From Nonomuraea montanisoli (GTDB lineage Bacteria; Actinomycetota; Actinomycetes; Streptosporangiales; Streptosporangiaceae), in the NCBI RefSeq assembly GCF_013363975.1, contig NZ_JABWGN010000001.1:310001-374000 (forward strand): a DNA stretch of 64,000 nucleotides, given 5' to 3'. Position numbers and translations under genes: made by a program. Position 1 is the first letter of the stretch; each line of letters opens with the position of its first letter. Shown piece after piece: positions 1 through 8,626 of this stretch. A model generated the notes under the pieces. That model was given only the letters and a program-made list of their open reading frames with translations. It did no database searches and was not told the DNA's origin.

Positions 1-616
1 GCTGCCCGCTCTCCTTGTCTCGGAACAGGTAGAAGTCGTGCCCGACCAGCTCCATCTCGAGGAGGGCCTGGTCGATGGTCATGGGCTCGGCTCGGTGGAA
101 CTTCTCCCTCACGATGAGGGGGCCGTCACCTTCCATCTCGATGGGGACGATGTCGTCGTAGCGCCGGTCGTCGTACTGGGTGTCGTCGGGAAGCTCGCCG
201 GTCTCGGGCTCGGGTGCCTCGGTGGCGAGCGGGGATGGGGCGGGTGCGAGATCCGCGGCGTCAGGGAGCGACGCGGTGAGCTCCGCCACGGAGGGCGGGC
301 AGTGGTTGCCGTGGTGGACCTTGCGCCGGTCGGCGAGCCTGCGCAGGCGGCCTTCCAGCTTGTCCAGGGCGATGTCGAGGGCGGAGAAGCGGTCGTCGGC
401 GGAGGCCTCGGCCCTGATGGCGGGCCCCCGGGAATGGATGGTCAGCTCGACGCGCTCGCGTTGCGCGGCGAGGCGCGGATTGCGCTCTTTCGACACCTCC
501 ACGTCGACTCTGATCAGTTTGCTGTCGAGACGCTCGATCCTGGCCAGCTTGGTCGTCACTTGGTCGCGGAACCGATCACTCACTCCTGTGTGCCGGCCCT
601 TGACGATGATGTCCAT
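1..616 (-). CDS. hpf: Ribosome hibernation promoting factor, long form (3' end outside window)
   Basis: The ATG at 616 opens a reading frame that runs off the left edge, so 205 residues are visible. The N-terminal ~100 residues match the S30AE/YfiA fold that sits in the 30S decoding region (start MDIIVKGRHTGVSDRFRDQV, then ERVELTIHSRGP). A proline/glutamate-rich linker follows, then the start of the conserved C-terminal dimerisation domain (VREKFHRAEPMTIDQALLEM). The long form dimerises 70S ribosomes into inactive 100S particles under stress. A purine-rich ribosome site lies about 7 bases upstream of the ATG. In related actinobacteria secA follows this gene, so the missing end should precede it. 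Confidence 0.93.
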   Translation of the reverse strand, partial: MDIIVKGRHTGVSDRFRDQVTTKLARIERLDSKLIRVDVEVSKERNPRLAAQRERVELTIHSRGPAIRAEASADDRFSALDIALDKLEGRLRRLADRRKVHHGNHCPPSVAELTASLPDAADLAPAPSPLATEAPEPETGELPDDTQYDDRRYDDIVPIEMEGDGPLIVREKFHRAEPMTIDQALLEMELVGHDFYLFRDKESGQ

Positions 617-1240
617 GCAACAGCCCCCCTTCGCCTAACGACTGAGATAGAGCGCCCGGCGACGCGCCTGCCGGGCAGGGTCTTCTGTTTGCCTCCTGTT
701 CACCGTTCCCCGCTTTCGGCCTTCCATCACCGGAGTTTCGGGCGGCACCCGTTCGGCCGACCTGGTCTTCGACCCCACATCCGCCTGCTGAGGGTTTCGC
801 AGCTCTGATGCCACTACTGCCCTTCTCTTCTGACGAGGGACATCTGGACCCTCGGGAAGGCAGGACTTACCCCTAAGCCGCACCGTGATCGGTCGACAAA
901 GAGTCGCCTTACGTGGACCGTTTCGCCTGCGGCTGGCATCGGCTAGCAGAGCCGGGACTCCCGGCTCTACGCAACCACGGACCCGAACGGGTGCCATGTC
1001 AGAACGCTATCCGGATCGGACCCGAATGTCAGCCTGGGGATTGCTCAAAGGATCACTTTCTGTGATTTTCGCTTGGTGTGACTCGGGGGAAAGTTGCCCC
1101 CGTTTAGGATCTCCCTACCTTTATGTACCTCATGATGATCTCTCTGAGCTGGCTCTCGTCCGCACAGGGGGTAGTCACATGTGACCCACACGTGAGCACT
1201 CCGCGCGGCCGGTCGTCACCCACGGTGACCTTCGGACATT
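617..1240. other. 624-bp gap between comF and hpf, leader region of hpf
   Basis: No convincing gene is seen; the short frames here have no recognisable sequence. It holds a perfect 9-bp stem with a 3-base loop at 948-968, a 6-bp G/C stem at 1084-1102 and a 12-bp perfect palindrome at 1174-1185 (GTCACATGTGAC). The two hairpins could terminate comF transcription, though neither is followed by a T-run on the minus strand. The hpf promoter must lie in the left half, but I could not pick one confidently. Confidence 0.5.
948..968. terminator. Hairpin upstream of hpf
   Basis: Inverted repeat of 9 bp (AGAGCCGGG / CCCGGCTCT) around the loop ACT. It lies about 270 bp after the comF stop and 330 bp before the hpf start. 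It may be a factor-independent terminator for the comF transcript or a structured part of the hpf leader. There is no U-tract, so the call is weak. Confidence 0.35.
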
Positions 1241-2101
1241 TCAGGATCTTCGGCGTGTCGCGGCCACGGTCGCGGCGCACACCACGTCCGACCCCTGCTC
1301 CCGGAGCGCCCGGGCCGCCTCCGCCAGCGTGGCGCCGGTGGTCACCAGATCGTCCACGAGCACCACGGGTATGCCGGGCTTGGCGGGCGTCCGAAAGTTG
1401 TCCGTCCCGTGACCATGGAGGGTGAGCGGTGCCGGGGCCGCGGCGGCCGCCTTCGGCCCCTCCTCGCGTCCGGCGCCCCGCAGAGAGCCGGCCACGTTCG
1501 CGGCAACGCGTAGAGAGCTGGCCTGGTTCGCGGCGCGGCCGGTGACACGCAGGGAGCCCGCCAGGTTCGCGGCGCGTTCGGCCGCGTCGAGCCCCGCCTG
1601 GTCGGCCACGCGTCGTGCCGGTGTCAGGGCCCGCCACAGCACGGCCGGACGGCCGAGCCGCGTCAGGGCGTGGACGGCCAGCTCGGCGAGCCGCCCCATG
1701 GGGTCGTGGCCCCGCGAGCGCAGGGCGCGGCGGGCGCTCGGCACCGGCACGACCGCGAACGGGCCCTCGATCGGGCGGCCGGCCGCGAACGGGCCCTCGA
1801 TCGGGCGGCCGGCCGTGAGAGCCGAGGCCACGGTGAAGGCGAGCAACGCGGCCAGGGGGACCGCCAGGCCGGTCTGGGCGCGTTCCTTGTAGGCGATCAC
1901 GGCTCGCCGCAGCGGGCCTTCGTACCAGGTGGCGGACCAGCAAACCGGGAGCCCGGCGGGGCGCGGGGACGGTGTCCGGGCCGCCGGGGCGACGAGCGGC
2001 GCGAGGCACGCGTCGCACAGGGGCGCCCCGGCGGCGCCGCACCCCACGCAGGGGCGCGGCAGGAGCACGTCGAGCACGGCGGTCAGCACGCGCCCCAGCA
2101 T
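1241..2101 (-). CDS. comF: ComF family phosphoribosyltransferase-like protein
   Basis: This 286-residue protein has an N-terminal zinc-finger-like cysteine pair set (CVGCGAAGAPLCDACL) and a C-terminal PRPP-binding loop (VVLVDDLVTTGAT), the two marks of ComF/GntX proteins. In Firmicutes ComF acts in DNA uptake; in actinobacteria the role is unknown. It is longer than the usual ~220-240 residues because of alanine/arginine-rich insertions, including an exact 10-residue duplication and three similar segments with NLAGSLRV-like cores. I chose the ATG at 2101 because the cysteine motif follows closely; an ATG at 2119 is possible. It lies downstream of lpqB on the same strand, separated by a repeat-filled gap. 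Confidence 0.85.
   Translation of the reverse strand: MLGRVLTAVLDVLLPRPCVGCGAAGAPLCDACLAPLVAPAARTPSPRPAGLPVCWSATWYEGPLRRAVIAYKERAQTGLAVPLAALLAFTVASALTAGRPIEGPFAAGRPIEGPFAVVPVPSARRALRSRGHDPMGRLAELAVHALTRLGRPAVLWRALTPARRVADQAGLDAAERAANLAGSLRVTGRAANQASSLRVAANVAGSLRGAGREEGPKAAAAAPAPLTLHGHGTDNFRTPAKPGIPVVLVDDLVTTGATLAEAARALREQGSDVVCAATVAATRRRS
1755..1814. repeat. Perfect 30-bp tandem duplication inside comF
   Basis: The 30-bp unit at 1755-1784 is repeated exactly at 1785-1814, in frame, doubling the peptide AGRPIEGPFA. Zero divergence suggests a recent slippage or duplication event, or an assembly artefact. Confidence 0.9.
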
Positions 2102-2334
2102 GCAGGACGCCACCGACATTCCCGCCGGGGTCGTGAGGCCCCGGTCGCGATCCCCGCGTACCGTCGCCGCCGCAGGTGTGTGCAGGTCGCGTGAGTCCCT
2201 TCGCGCCGAGCGCGTTCGCACACCGTCCCGCCCCTCCGCACGCCCCCATGCAGGGCGCGTGCACCCCGTCGCGCCTCCGCACGCCCCGTGCAGGGCGCGT
2301 GCACCCCTTCGCGCCAGGCGCGTTCGCGTCCCGC

Positions 2335-2475
2335 CGTGCCCCTTCTGCGCGGCCCCTGCGTCCCTTCACGCCGGGCACGTTCACGCCCCCCGTGCCCCTT
2401 CTGCGCGGCCCCGTGCGTCCCTTAACGCCGGGCGCGTTCAAGCCCCCCGTGCCCCTCTGCGCGGCCGGTGCAGGG
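2335..2475. repeat. 56/57-bp GC-rich tandem repeat, about 2.5 clear copies
   Basis: Units begin with CGTGCCCCTTCTGCGCGGCC at 2335 and 2391, and a shortened version at 2448. Each continues through GTCCCTTMACGCCGGGC-like sequence. Copies differ at a few bases and by single-base indels. More diverged copies seem to extend left to about 2215. Confidence 0.7.
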
Positions 2476-2673
2476 CGGTGGAGCTGAGGGGTGGTAGGCC
2501 CGGTGGGGGTGAGGGGAGCGGGTGAGGGCGGGCGGGATGGTGCGCCCGGTTGGGCATGGAGGGAAGCCGGTGAGGAGGCGGGATGGTGGGCCCGGTGGGG
2601 ACGGCGCGAGTGTGGTGTCCAGCCGGGAGGACCGGAGACCGACACGCCTGACAGCACCGGCAGGCCGGTCAGC

Positions 2674-2741
2674 GGGAAGGCCGGAGGGCGGAGGGCCGGA
2701 GGGGGCGGAGGGGGCGGAGGGGGGCAGAGGGCCGGAGGGCG
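2674..2741. repeat. G-run cluster, possible quadruplex-forming stretch
   Basis: More than eight runs of three or more G lie on the plus strand within about 68 bp, separated by 1-4 bases (GGAGGGCGG-type words). The spacing fits G-quadruplex consensus rules. It lies just downstream of lpqB, where it could affect read-through toward comF. Function is inference. Confidence 0.5.
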
Positions 2742-2780
2742 GACAGCCCCTGCGGGCCCGTCAGCCTGGGGGTCAGTCGG

Positions 2781-2888
2781 CCTGGGCAGGGCGGCCAGCC
2801 TGGGCGGGTCGGCCAGCCTGGGCGGGTCGGCCAGCCTGGGCGGGGCGGTCAGCCTGGGCCGGGCGGTCGGCCTGGGCGGGGCGGTCAG
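2781..2888. repeat. 18-bp tandem repeat, six copies, abutting the lpqB stop
   Basis: The unit CCTGGGCGGGTCGGCCAG starts at 2781, 2799, 2817, 2835, 2853 and 2871 with constant 18-bp spacing and one to three substitutions per copy. The last copy runs into the stop codon of lpqB (2885-2887). Confidence 0.85.
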
Positions 2889-4669
2889 CCCAGGGAGAAG
2901 ATGGGGTTGGCGGCGTCGCCCTCGTCGACCTTGGACACCCACCCCTGCTTGTCCTGGTTGAACTCCAGGATCCCCTTGCGGCCCTCCGTGGCCGCCAGCA
3001 GCCGCTGTCCCAGGGCGCTGATCGACTCCAGCCGCTTGTTGGTCGCCGGGAGCTCCGTGCTCTGCCCGTCGCCCACGTAGATCTCCCTGACGCTCTGCGC
3101 GTTCTTGCTCTGGATGAGCACCAGCAGCCGCTCGCCGTCGCGCCAGGCGATGTCCCTGATCTCCTCGTCGGTCACCGTGATCAGCGTCTGGAAGTTGCCC
3201 AGCATGGGCGCGCCGCCCCCGCCGGTGATCGCGCCGACCCGGACCTCGTTCTTGCCGACCGTCACCGCGACCCGCACCCCGTCGCGCGAGACGCGCAGCC
3301 GCGTGACGTCGAGACCGTCGAGGCCCGGCGCGGCCACCCGCTCGGGCCCCCGGCCGGAGGCGGGGTCGCAGCGCAGGACGGTGTCGTTGGCCCGGTCGTA
3401 GGTCCACAGCGTGCCGTCGCGGTGCCAGGAGGGCGGGGTGAGGTCCTCCTGACGGCCCTGGATCCAGCGCTGCCACCGGCCGTCGGGGGCGACGCGGGTG
3501 ACCCAGATGCCGCCCCCGGCCGCCGGCGTGCCGCGCGCCGCCACCATGGCGCCCCCGTCGGACATCGACAGGCGGCTGTAGAGCTCGTTCGGCTGGCCGG
3601 CGGGGCCCTGGACGGCGTTGCCCGGCCGGTCGTCGCCCAGGGAGTGCACGGCGCCCCGGCTGACGTAGTAGGCCGGGCTGACGTTGCTGCCGAGCCAGTC
3701 CTCGCGCATGTCGTCGGCGCGGATGACGAGCGGGTCGGAGGAGTAGAACGGCTCGCCGTCGAGCTGCACCTCGATGGTGCGGCCGTTGGCCATGTCGTTG
3801 TTGTTGAGCGTCCACTTGAGCTGTGCCTTGAGCCCGTCGGTGTACAGGTCGTCGGGCGCGATGGGGCCGTGCAGGTCGACCACGACGCGGTCGTCGTCGG
3901 AGCGGACCGAGCGGATGCTCATGCCCTGCGGGAAGACGCTGCCGACCGCGCCGTGCAGCGCCTTGCTGGGCCCCTCCAGGAGGCGGCGGACGATGGTCTG
4001 CGCGAAGTTCTCGGTCGGCTTGACGCGCAGCCACACCCGGTCGACGACGAGCCGCCGCTCGGCGAACAGCCGGCTCGGTCCGGGCGGCCCGGCCAGGAAG
4101 TACAGCTTGGTCGGCCGGTAGGCGCGGGCCACGTCGTCCATGGTCAGCAGCAGCCCGACGCCCCGCTCGACCGACTGGACGTGGTAGCCGCCCTGCGCGT
4201 CCTTGACCAGGGTGAAATCGACGGAGATGTCGCCCACGGCGGCCGAGTACGGCATGTACGTGTCGTCGGCCTCGATGCGGGCGACCGGGGTGCCGGTGAG
4301 CCGGATGACCACCTGGTCGCCATCGCTTTTGCCGACATAGTCGTACTTGGGGCGGTTGGCGATGACCGTGATGGGACCATCCGGTTTCCAGGTCTTCGCG
4401 GCGGCGGGCGTGAGGTACGTGGACAGCACGTCGGGCTCGTCGGCGTAGGCCGCCATCGCGGCCTGGAGCCCCTGGACGACCTGAAGGGGCGCCCAGGCCG
4501 GCTGCGGCGAGACGGCGATCATGCGCTGGAACGGCTTGCTCATGGGGTCGCCGCCGCCGGCCTCGTCCACCGGGAACGGGCCGCCGACCGGGATCACCGC
4601 GCACCCGGAGCCCGCCCACGCCGCGACGGCGAGGGCCAGGGCGGCGGCCAGCCGCCTAGAGCTCCTCAT
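2885..4669 (-). CDS. lpqB: LpqB family lipoprotein, partner of MtrAB
   Basis: This 594-residue lipoprotein has an N-terminal signal with the lipobox AGSGC (Cys23), then a GerMN-type domain and a C-terminal beta-propeller-like region, the layout of LpqB. In mycobacteria and Streptomyces LpqB sits on the outer membrane face and interacts with the sensor kinase MtrB, affecting cell-wall homeostasis and development. Its start overlaps the mtrB stop by 14 bases, so translation is probably coupled. The 3' end is bordered directly by an 18-bp tandem repeat. Confidence 0.95.
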   Translation of the reverse strand: MRSSRRLAAALALAVAAWAGSGCAVIPVGGPFPVDEAGGGDPMSKPFQRMIAVSPQPAWAPLQVVQGLQAAMAAYADEPDVLSTYLTPAAAKTWKPDGPITVIANRPKYDYVGKSDGDQVVIRLTGTPVARIEADDTYMPYSAAVGDISVDFTLVKDAQGGYHVQSVERGVGLLLTMDDVARAYRPTKLYFLAGPPGPSRLFAERRLVVDRVWLRVKPTENFAQTIVRRLLEGPSKALHGAVGSVFPQGMSIRSVRSDDDRVVVDLHGPIAPDDLYTDGLKAQLKWTLNNNDMANGRTIEVQLDGEPFYSSDPLVIRADDMREDWLGSNVSPAYYVSRGAVHSLGDDRPGNAVQGPAGQPNELYSRLSMSDGGAMVAARGTPAAGGGIWVTRVAPDGRWQRWIQGRQEDLTPPSWHRDGTLWTYDRANDTVLRCDPASGRGPERVAAPGLDGLDVTRLRVSRDGVRVAVTVGKNEVRVGAITGGGGAPMLGNFQTLITVTDEEIRDIAWRDGERLLVLIQSKNAQSVREIYVGDGQSTELPATNKRLESISALGQRLLAATEGRKGILEFNQDKQGWVSKVDEGDAANPIFSLG

Positions 4670-6401
4670 GTCCGGCTCCGTCTCCCGACGCCGGCAGCAG
4701 CACCGGGGTCATCTGGCCTCGCCAGGTGCGGCGCATCTCGATCTCGGGGGGCACCAGCGACAGCGGCGACCCCTTGAGGTCGGCGCCCGCCGTCCTGGGC
4801 AGCGTGAGCCTGAACTGGGTGCCCTCGCCGGGCTGCCCCCACGCCTGCAGCCAGCCGCCGTGGAGCGTGGCGTCCTCGCGCGAGATGGCCAGCCCGAGCC
4901 CGGTGCCGCCGATGGTGCGCGCCCGCGAGGGGTCGGCCCGCCAGAACCGGTCGAACACCATCGTCTCCTCGCCGGCCTTCAGGCCGATGCCGTGGTCGCG
5001 CACGGCGACGGCGACGGCGTCGCGGTCGGCGCCCACCGTGACCACCACGTCGCGGCCCTCGCCGTGCTCGATCGCGTTGAACAGCAGGTTGCGCAGGATC
5101 CGCTCGACCCGGCGGTTGTCGATCTCGGCCATGCACGGCTCGTTGGGCAGCCGCAGCTCGAAGCGGGTGGAGTGGCGCTCGGCCAGCGCCTCGGAGTCGG
5201 CGATGGCGCGCAGCACGACGTCGCGCACGTCGACGGGGTCGAGGTCGAGGGTGGCGGCGCCGGCGTCGTAGCGGCTGATCTCCAGCAGGTCGGCCAGCAT
5301 GGACTCGAAGCGTTCGAGCTGGGCCTGCATGAGCTCGGCGGAGCGGGCGGCCATCGGCTCGAAGTCCTCGCGGGCGTCGTAGAGCAGGTCGGCGGCCATC
5401 CGCACCGTGGTGAGCGGGGTGCGCAGCTCGTGGGAGACGTCGGAGACGAACTGGCGCTGCACCTGGGACAGCTCCTCCAACTGGTGGATCTTGAGCGCGA
5501 GGTTGCCGGCCATCTCGTTGAACGAGGTCGCCAGCCGGGCCAGGTCGTCCTCGCCGCGCACCTTGAGCCGTTCGTCGAGCTTGCCGGCGGCCAGGCGCTC
5601 GGCGGCCTGGCGGGCCAGCCGCACGGGGGTGACCACCTGGCGCGCCACGAGGTAGGCGATCGCGGCGAGCAGCAGCACGAGCCCGAAGCCCACCACGACG
5701 ATCGCCAGGCGGACGTTGGAGAGCATCTGCTCTTCGTCGTTGAGCGGGAAGAAGTGGTAGACCTCGTAGCTGGCGCCCGCGTCGGGCGGGATGAGACCGC
5801 CGATGACCAGCGTGAGCCGGGGTTGGGTCTCGCCGCTGAAGCGGATGAGCGCCTGGTGCCGCAGCGGCTTGTCGTAGCGCAGGTTCTTGGCCTGCCGTTC
5901 GAGGCCCTGTCGCAGGGCCAGGGGCACGTCGCGCGGCGACACCTTGCCGGAGGCGCGCGAGGCGCCCGGGGTGGCGGTGTTGAGGACGAGCACCTCGTAG
6001 CGCTTCTTGGAGCCGTTCTCGCCGGAGCCGGTGATGGTGTTCATCACGGCGTCGAGGGGGTCGGCCGGCGCGCTCTTGCCGGTGTCGGCGGGCTTGGCCT
6101 GGTCGTCGGGCTCCTGGCTGAGCGCGGCGGCGATCTGGACCCGGTCGGCGAACGCCTCGCTGGCGGCCGACGCCTGGCTGCTCGCGATGACCGACTTGTT
6201 GATCTGGTCGGACAGGAACACGCCGAGGACGACGACGACCGTCACGGAGATGACCAGCGTGCTCGTGACGACCTGGAGCTGGAGTGAGCGCCGCCAGGCC
6301 CGGCGGACCGCTCCCACCGCACGCCGCGCCCGCCGGCGGACCCCGCCCAGGATCTGGCGGAGCGTCCGCCGACGGAGAGATTTCCTCGTCGTCGGGGGCA
6401 T
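4656..6401 (-). CDS. mtrB: Sensor histidine kinase MtrB
   Basis: A 581-residue membrane kinase. A basic N-terminus precedes TM1 (about 43-63), then an extracytoplasmic sensor region, TM2 (about 231-253), HAMP, and the dimerisation/phosphoacceptor helix with SHELRTPLTTVRMA (His324). The catalytic domain has the N-box Asn442 (FNAIEHG) and G-boxes DHGIGL and GGTGLGL. It phosphorylates MtrA, controlling cell-wall hydrolases, osmotic responses and, in Streptomyces, development. The gene starts 18 bp after the mtrA stop and overlaps lpqB, so mtrA-mtrB-lpqB form one operon. Confidence 0.97.
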   Translation of the reverse strand: MPPTTRKSLRRRTLRQILGGVRRRARRAVGAVRRAWRRSLQLQVVTSTLVISVTVVVVLGVFLSDQINKSVIASSQASAASEAFADRVQIAAALSQEPDDQAKPADTGKSAPADPLDAVMNTITGSGENGSKKRYEVLVLNTATPGASRASGKVSPRDVPLALRQGLERQAKNLRYDKPLRHQALIRFSGETQPRLTLVIGGLIPPDAGASYEVYHFFPLNDEEQMLSNVRLAIVVVGFGLVLLLAAIAYLVARQVVTPVRLARQAAERLAAGKLDERLKVRGEDDLARLATSFNEMAGNLALKIHQLEELSQVQRQFVSDVSHELRTPLTTVRMAADLLYDAREDFEPMAARSAELMQAQLERFESMLADLLEISRYDAGAATLDLDPVDVRDVVLRAIADSEALAERHSTRFELRLPNEPCMAEIDNRRVERILRNLLFNAIEHGEGRDVVVTVGADRDAVAVAVRDHGIGLKAGEETMVFDRFWRADPSRARTIGGTGLGLAISREDATLHGGWLQAWGQPGEGTQFRLTLPRTAGADLKGSPLSLVPPEIEMRRTWRGQMTPVLLPASGDGAGHEEL

Positions 6402-6419
6402 GGCGCGCGGAAGTGCCCG

Positions 6420-7097
6420 CTAGGCGGGGCCGGCCTTGTACCCCACGCCGCGGACGGTGACCACGATCTCGGGGTGCTCGGGGTCCTTCTCGATCTTGGC
6501 GCGGAGGCGCTGCACGTGCACGTTGACCAGGCGCGTGTCGGCGGCGTGCCGGTAGCCCCAGACCTGCTCCAGCAGGACCTCGCGGGTGAACACCTGGCGC
6601 GGCTTGCGGGCGAGCGCGACGAGCAGGTCGAACTCCAGCGGCGTGAGGTTGATGGTCTCCTCGGCCCGCTTGACGGAGTGGCCCGCGACGTCGATCGTGA
6701 TGTCGCCGATCTGCAGGATCTCGGGGGTCGGCTCGTCGGTGCGGCGCAGCCGCGCCCGCACCCGCGCCACCAGCTCCTTGGGCTTGAACGGCTTGACGAT
6801 GTAGTCGTCGGCGCCCGACTCCAGGCCGAGCACGACGTCGATCGTGTCGCTCTTGGCGGTGAGCATGACGATCGGGACCCCGGATTCGGCCCTGATCCTG
6901 CGGGCCACGTCGATGCCGTCGGCCCCCGGGAGCATCAGGTCGAGCAGCACCAGATCCGGGCGCGTGTCCCGGAACGCGTCAAGCGCCTTGTCGCCGTCGG
7001 AGACAAAGGATGGTTCGAAGCCCTCTCCGCGCAACACGATGCCCAGCATCTCGGCGAGAGCGGCATCGTCATCGACGACCAGCACGCGACCTTTCAT
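6420..7097 (-). CDS. mtrA: Response regulator MtrA, OmpR family
   Basis: This 225-residue regulator has a receiver domain with phosphoacceptor Asp53 (LVLLDLMLPG), acidic pair Asp9/Asp10, Thr80 and Lys102 (IVKPF). The C-terminal winged helix has LTPLEFDLLVALAR and ends RGVGYKAGPA. It is the DNA-binding output of the MtrAB system, essential in mycobacteria and a repressor/activator of development in Streptomyces. GAGGGG lies just upstream of the ATG. The promoter should fall in the 266-bp gap before the divergent gene at 7364. Confidence 0.97.
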   Translation of the reverse strand: MKGRVLVVDDDAALAEMLGIVLRGEGFEPSFVSDGDKALDAFRDTRPDLVLLDLMLPGADGIDVARRIRAESGVPIVMLTAKSDTIDVVLGLESGADDYIVKPFKPKELVARVRARLRRTDEPTPEILQIGDITIDVAGHSVKRAEETINLTPLEFDLLVALARKPRQVFTREVLLEQVWGYRHAADTRLVNVHVQRLRAKIEKDPEHPEIVVTVRGVGYKAGPA

Positions 7098-7363
7098 GGC
7101 CCCTCATTCGTTCTACGCATTCTGGGACATACCCGCACGATCGCTGAAGGTTACCCTTGGTCGGCTCATGTGTGGGACAGGGGACCTTCAAAAGACCAAT
7201 TTTAGACTCGCCCCACGATCGCCATATCAGTCTGCGGTAACCGACCGCCTTTCTGCCATCCCTAGACGAGATCACGCCGTGATTCGCCCGGGAATGGGGG
7301 CAACCGTCGCGCCGAATGCCCTCCCCGACACCACCGCGTCCCCCAGCGTGCCAGGATTGGGAT

Positions 7364-8626
7364 ATGTCTGACGGTCACGGCCCCTCGCCCGAGACGCCAC
7401 CAGGCTGGGCGGCCGAGCAGCCCCCACCCTACGGCCCTTCGCAGGCCTCGCCGTGGACCGCCCCCGGCTCCGCCCCGGGAGCTCCGCACGGCGCCGGCCC
7501 CCAGGCCCCCTTCCAGCAGGACCCTCACGCTCCGTACCCGCCCCATCCCCCGCAGCCGGGCGGCCCCGGCCACGGGCCGGGCCACGGGTACGCCTACGGC
7601 ATCCCGCAGGCGCCGCGCCCGGGGATCATCCCGCTGCGTCCGCTGCGCCTCGGCGACATCCTCGACGGCGCCATCAAGCTGGTCCGCTCCAACCCCAAGG
7701 CGGTGCTCGGGCTCTCGGCCGTCGCCGCGCTGCTGGCCTCCCTGCCGGTCGCCGTGGGCCAGGCGTTCGTGCTCGGCTCGATGCGCTCGACCCTCCGCGA
7801 GACCTACACCGACCCGTACGCGGCGACCGACCCGACCGGCCTGTACGGCGGCTTCGCCGCCCAGTACGGAGGCGCCGCGGTCTCCGCGGCCGTCAGCTTC
7901 GTGGTCGTGACCGTGCTGACCGGCGTGCTGACGCGCATCCTCGGCCGGGCCGTCTTCGGCGGCTCCATCACCGCGGGCGAGGCGTGGCGGCTGACCCGGG
8001 GGCGCCTGCCCGCGCTGTTCGGCATGGTGGGGATCCTCGTCGCCGTGCTGCTGGTCCCCCTGGTGGCCTTCGTCCTGATCCTCGTGGCGCTGTACGCCAC
8101 CAGGTCGGTCTCCGGCGGCGGCCTGGCGGCCGTCGTGCTGGTGATGGTCCTTCTGTACCTGCCCTACCTGGTGTTCTTCCGCACCAAGTTCGGTCTCGCG
8201 GCCCCGGCGGTGGTGCTGGAGGGCATGGGCCCGGTCGCGGCCCTGCGGCGCTCCTGGCAGCTCGTCAGCGGCGACTTCTGGCGGGTCTTCGGCATCATGC
8301 TGCTCACCTCCCTCATCGTGGGCGTCGTCGCGAGCATCCTGCAGGTGCCGTTCACCTTCGTCGGCACGTTCCTGGGACTGCTGGGCGACGGCGCGGGTGC
8401 CACGGTCGGCGCCACGGTGCTCATCACCGTCGGAGGCACGGTGGGCGCGATGATCAGCTACCCGATCGAGGCCGGCGTGTCGGGCCTGCTGTACGCCGAC
8501 CGCCGCATGCGCAGCGAGGCGTTCGACCTCGTCCTGCAGACCGCGGCCGTGGAGCAGCAGCGGCAGGGCTGGGTGCACGCCTCGGCGGACGACCTCTGGC
8601 GTCCGACCCACACCCCGGCCCCGTGA
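7364..8626 (+). CDS. Proline-rich membrane protein, GPDPase-membrane-domain-like
   Basis: A 420-residue protein. The first ~85 residues are Pro/Gly/His-rich and probably cytoplasmic and disordered. The motif PLRLGDILDGAIKLVRSNPK follows, then about six hydrophobic segments, as in the membrane domain named after glycerophosphodiesterases. No catalytic phosphodiesterase domain is present, so enzymatic activity is not implied. It heads a plus-strand operon and its stop overlaps the next start by one base (TGATG). The start is the ATG after CAGGATTGGGAT; an ATG 48 bp upstream has less typical sequence. Confidence 0.8.
   Translation: MSDGHGPSPETPPGWAAEQPPPYGPSQASPWTAPGSAPGAPHGAGPQAPFQQDPHAPYPPHPPQPGGPGHGPGHGYAYGIPQAPRPGIIPLRPLRLGDILDGAIKLVRSNPKAVLGLSAVAALLASLPVAVGQAFVLGSMRSTLRETYTDPYAATDPTGLYGGFAAQYGGAAVSAAVSFVVVTVLTGVLTRILGRAVFGGSITAGEAWRLTRGRLPALFGMVGILVAVLLVPLVAFVLILVALYATRSVSGGGLAAVVLVMVLLYLPYLVFFRTKFGLAAPAVVLEGMGPVAALRRSWQLVSGDFWRVFGIMLLTSLIVGVVASILQVPFTFVGTFLGLLGDGAGATVGATVLITVGGTVGAMISYPIEAGVSGLLYADRRMRSEAFDLVLQTAAVEQQRQGWVHASADDLWRPTHTPAP

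Larger units (their letters stand above)
2102..2884. repeat. 783-bp repeat-rich gap between lpqB and comF
   Basis: No gene is supported. Reading left to right it holds: (a) ~2215-2475, degenerate repeats built from GCGCGTTCGCG- and GCGCGTGCACCCC-like words, the last three with a 56-57-bp period (units starting near 2335, 2391 and 2448); (b) 2674-2741, a very G-rich stretch with many GGG runs; (c) 2781-2888, six copies of an 18-bp unit reaching the lpqB stop codon. Long open frames through it are a by-product of base composition and repeat period. Confidence 0.75.

Noticed and set aside
2491..2961. Repeat protein GLGRAASLGGSASLGG on the plus strand
   Set aside because: Produced by the 18-bp non-coding tandem repeat next to lpqB; no ribosome site or homologue recognised.
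1104..4619. 1171-residue open frame antisense/out of frame over lpqB and the repeat gap
   Set aside because: Shadow of lpqB in another frame; Arg/Pro-rich translation without family features; lpqB itself is clear.
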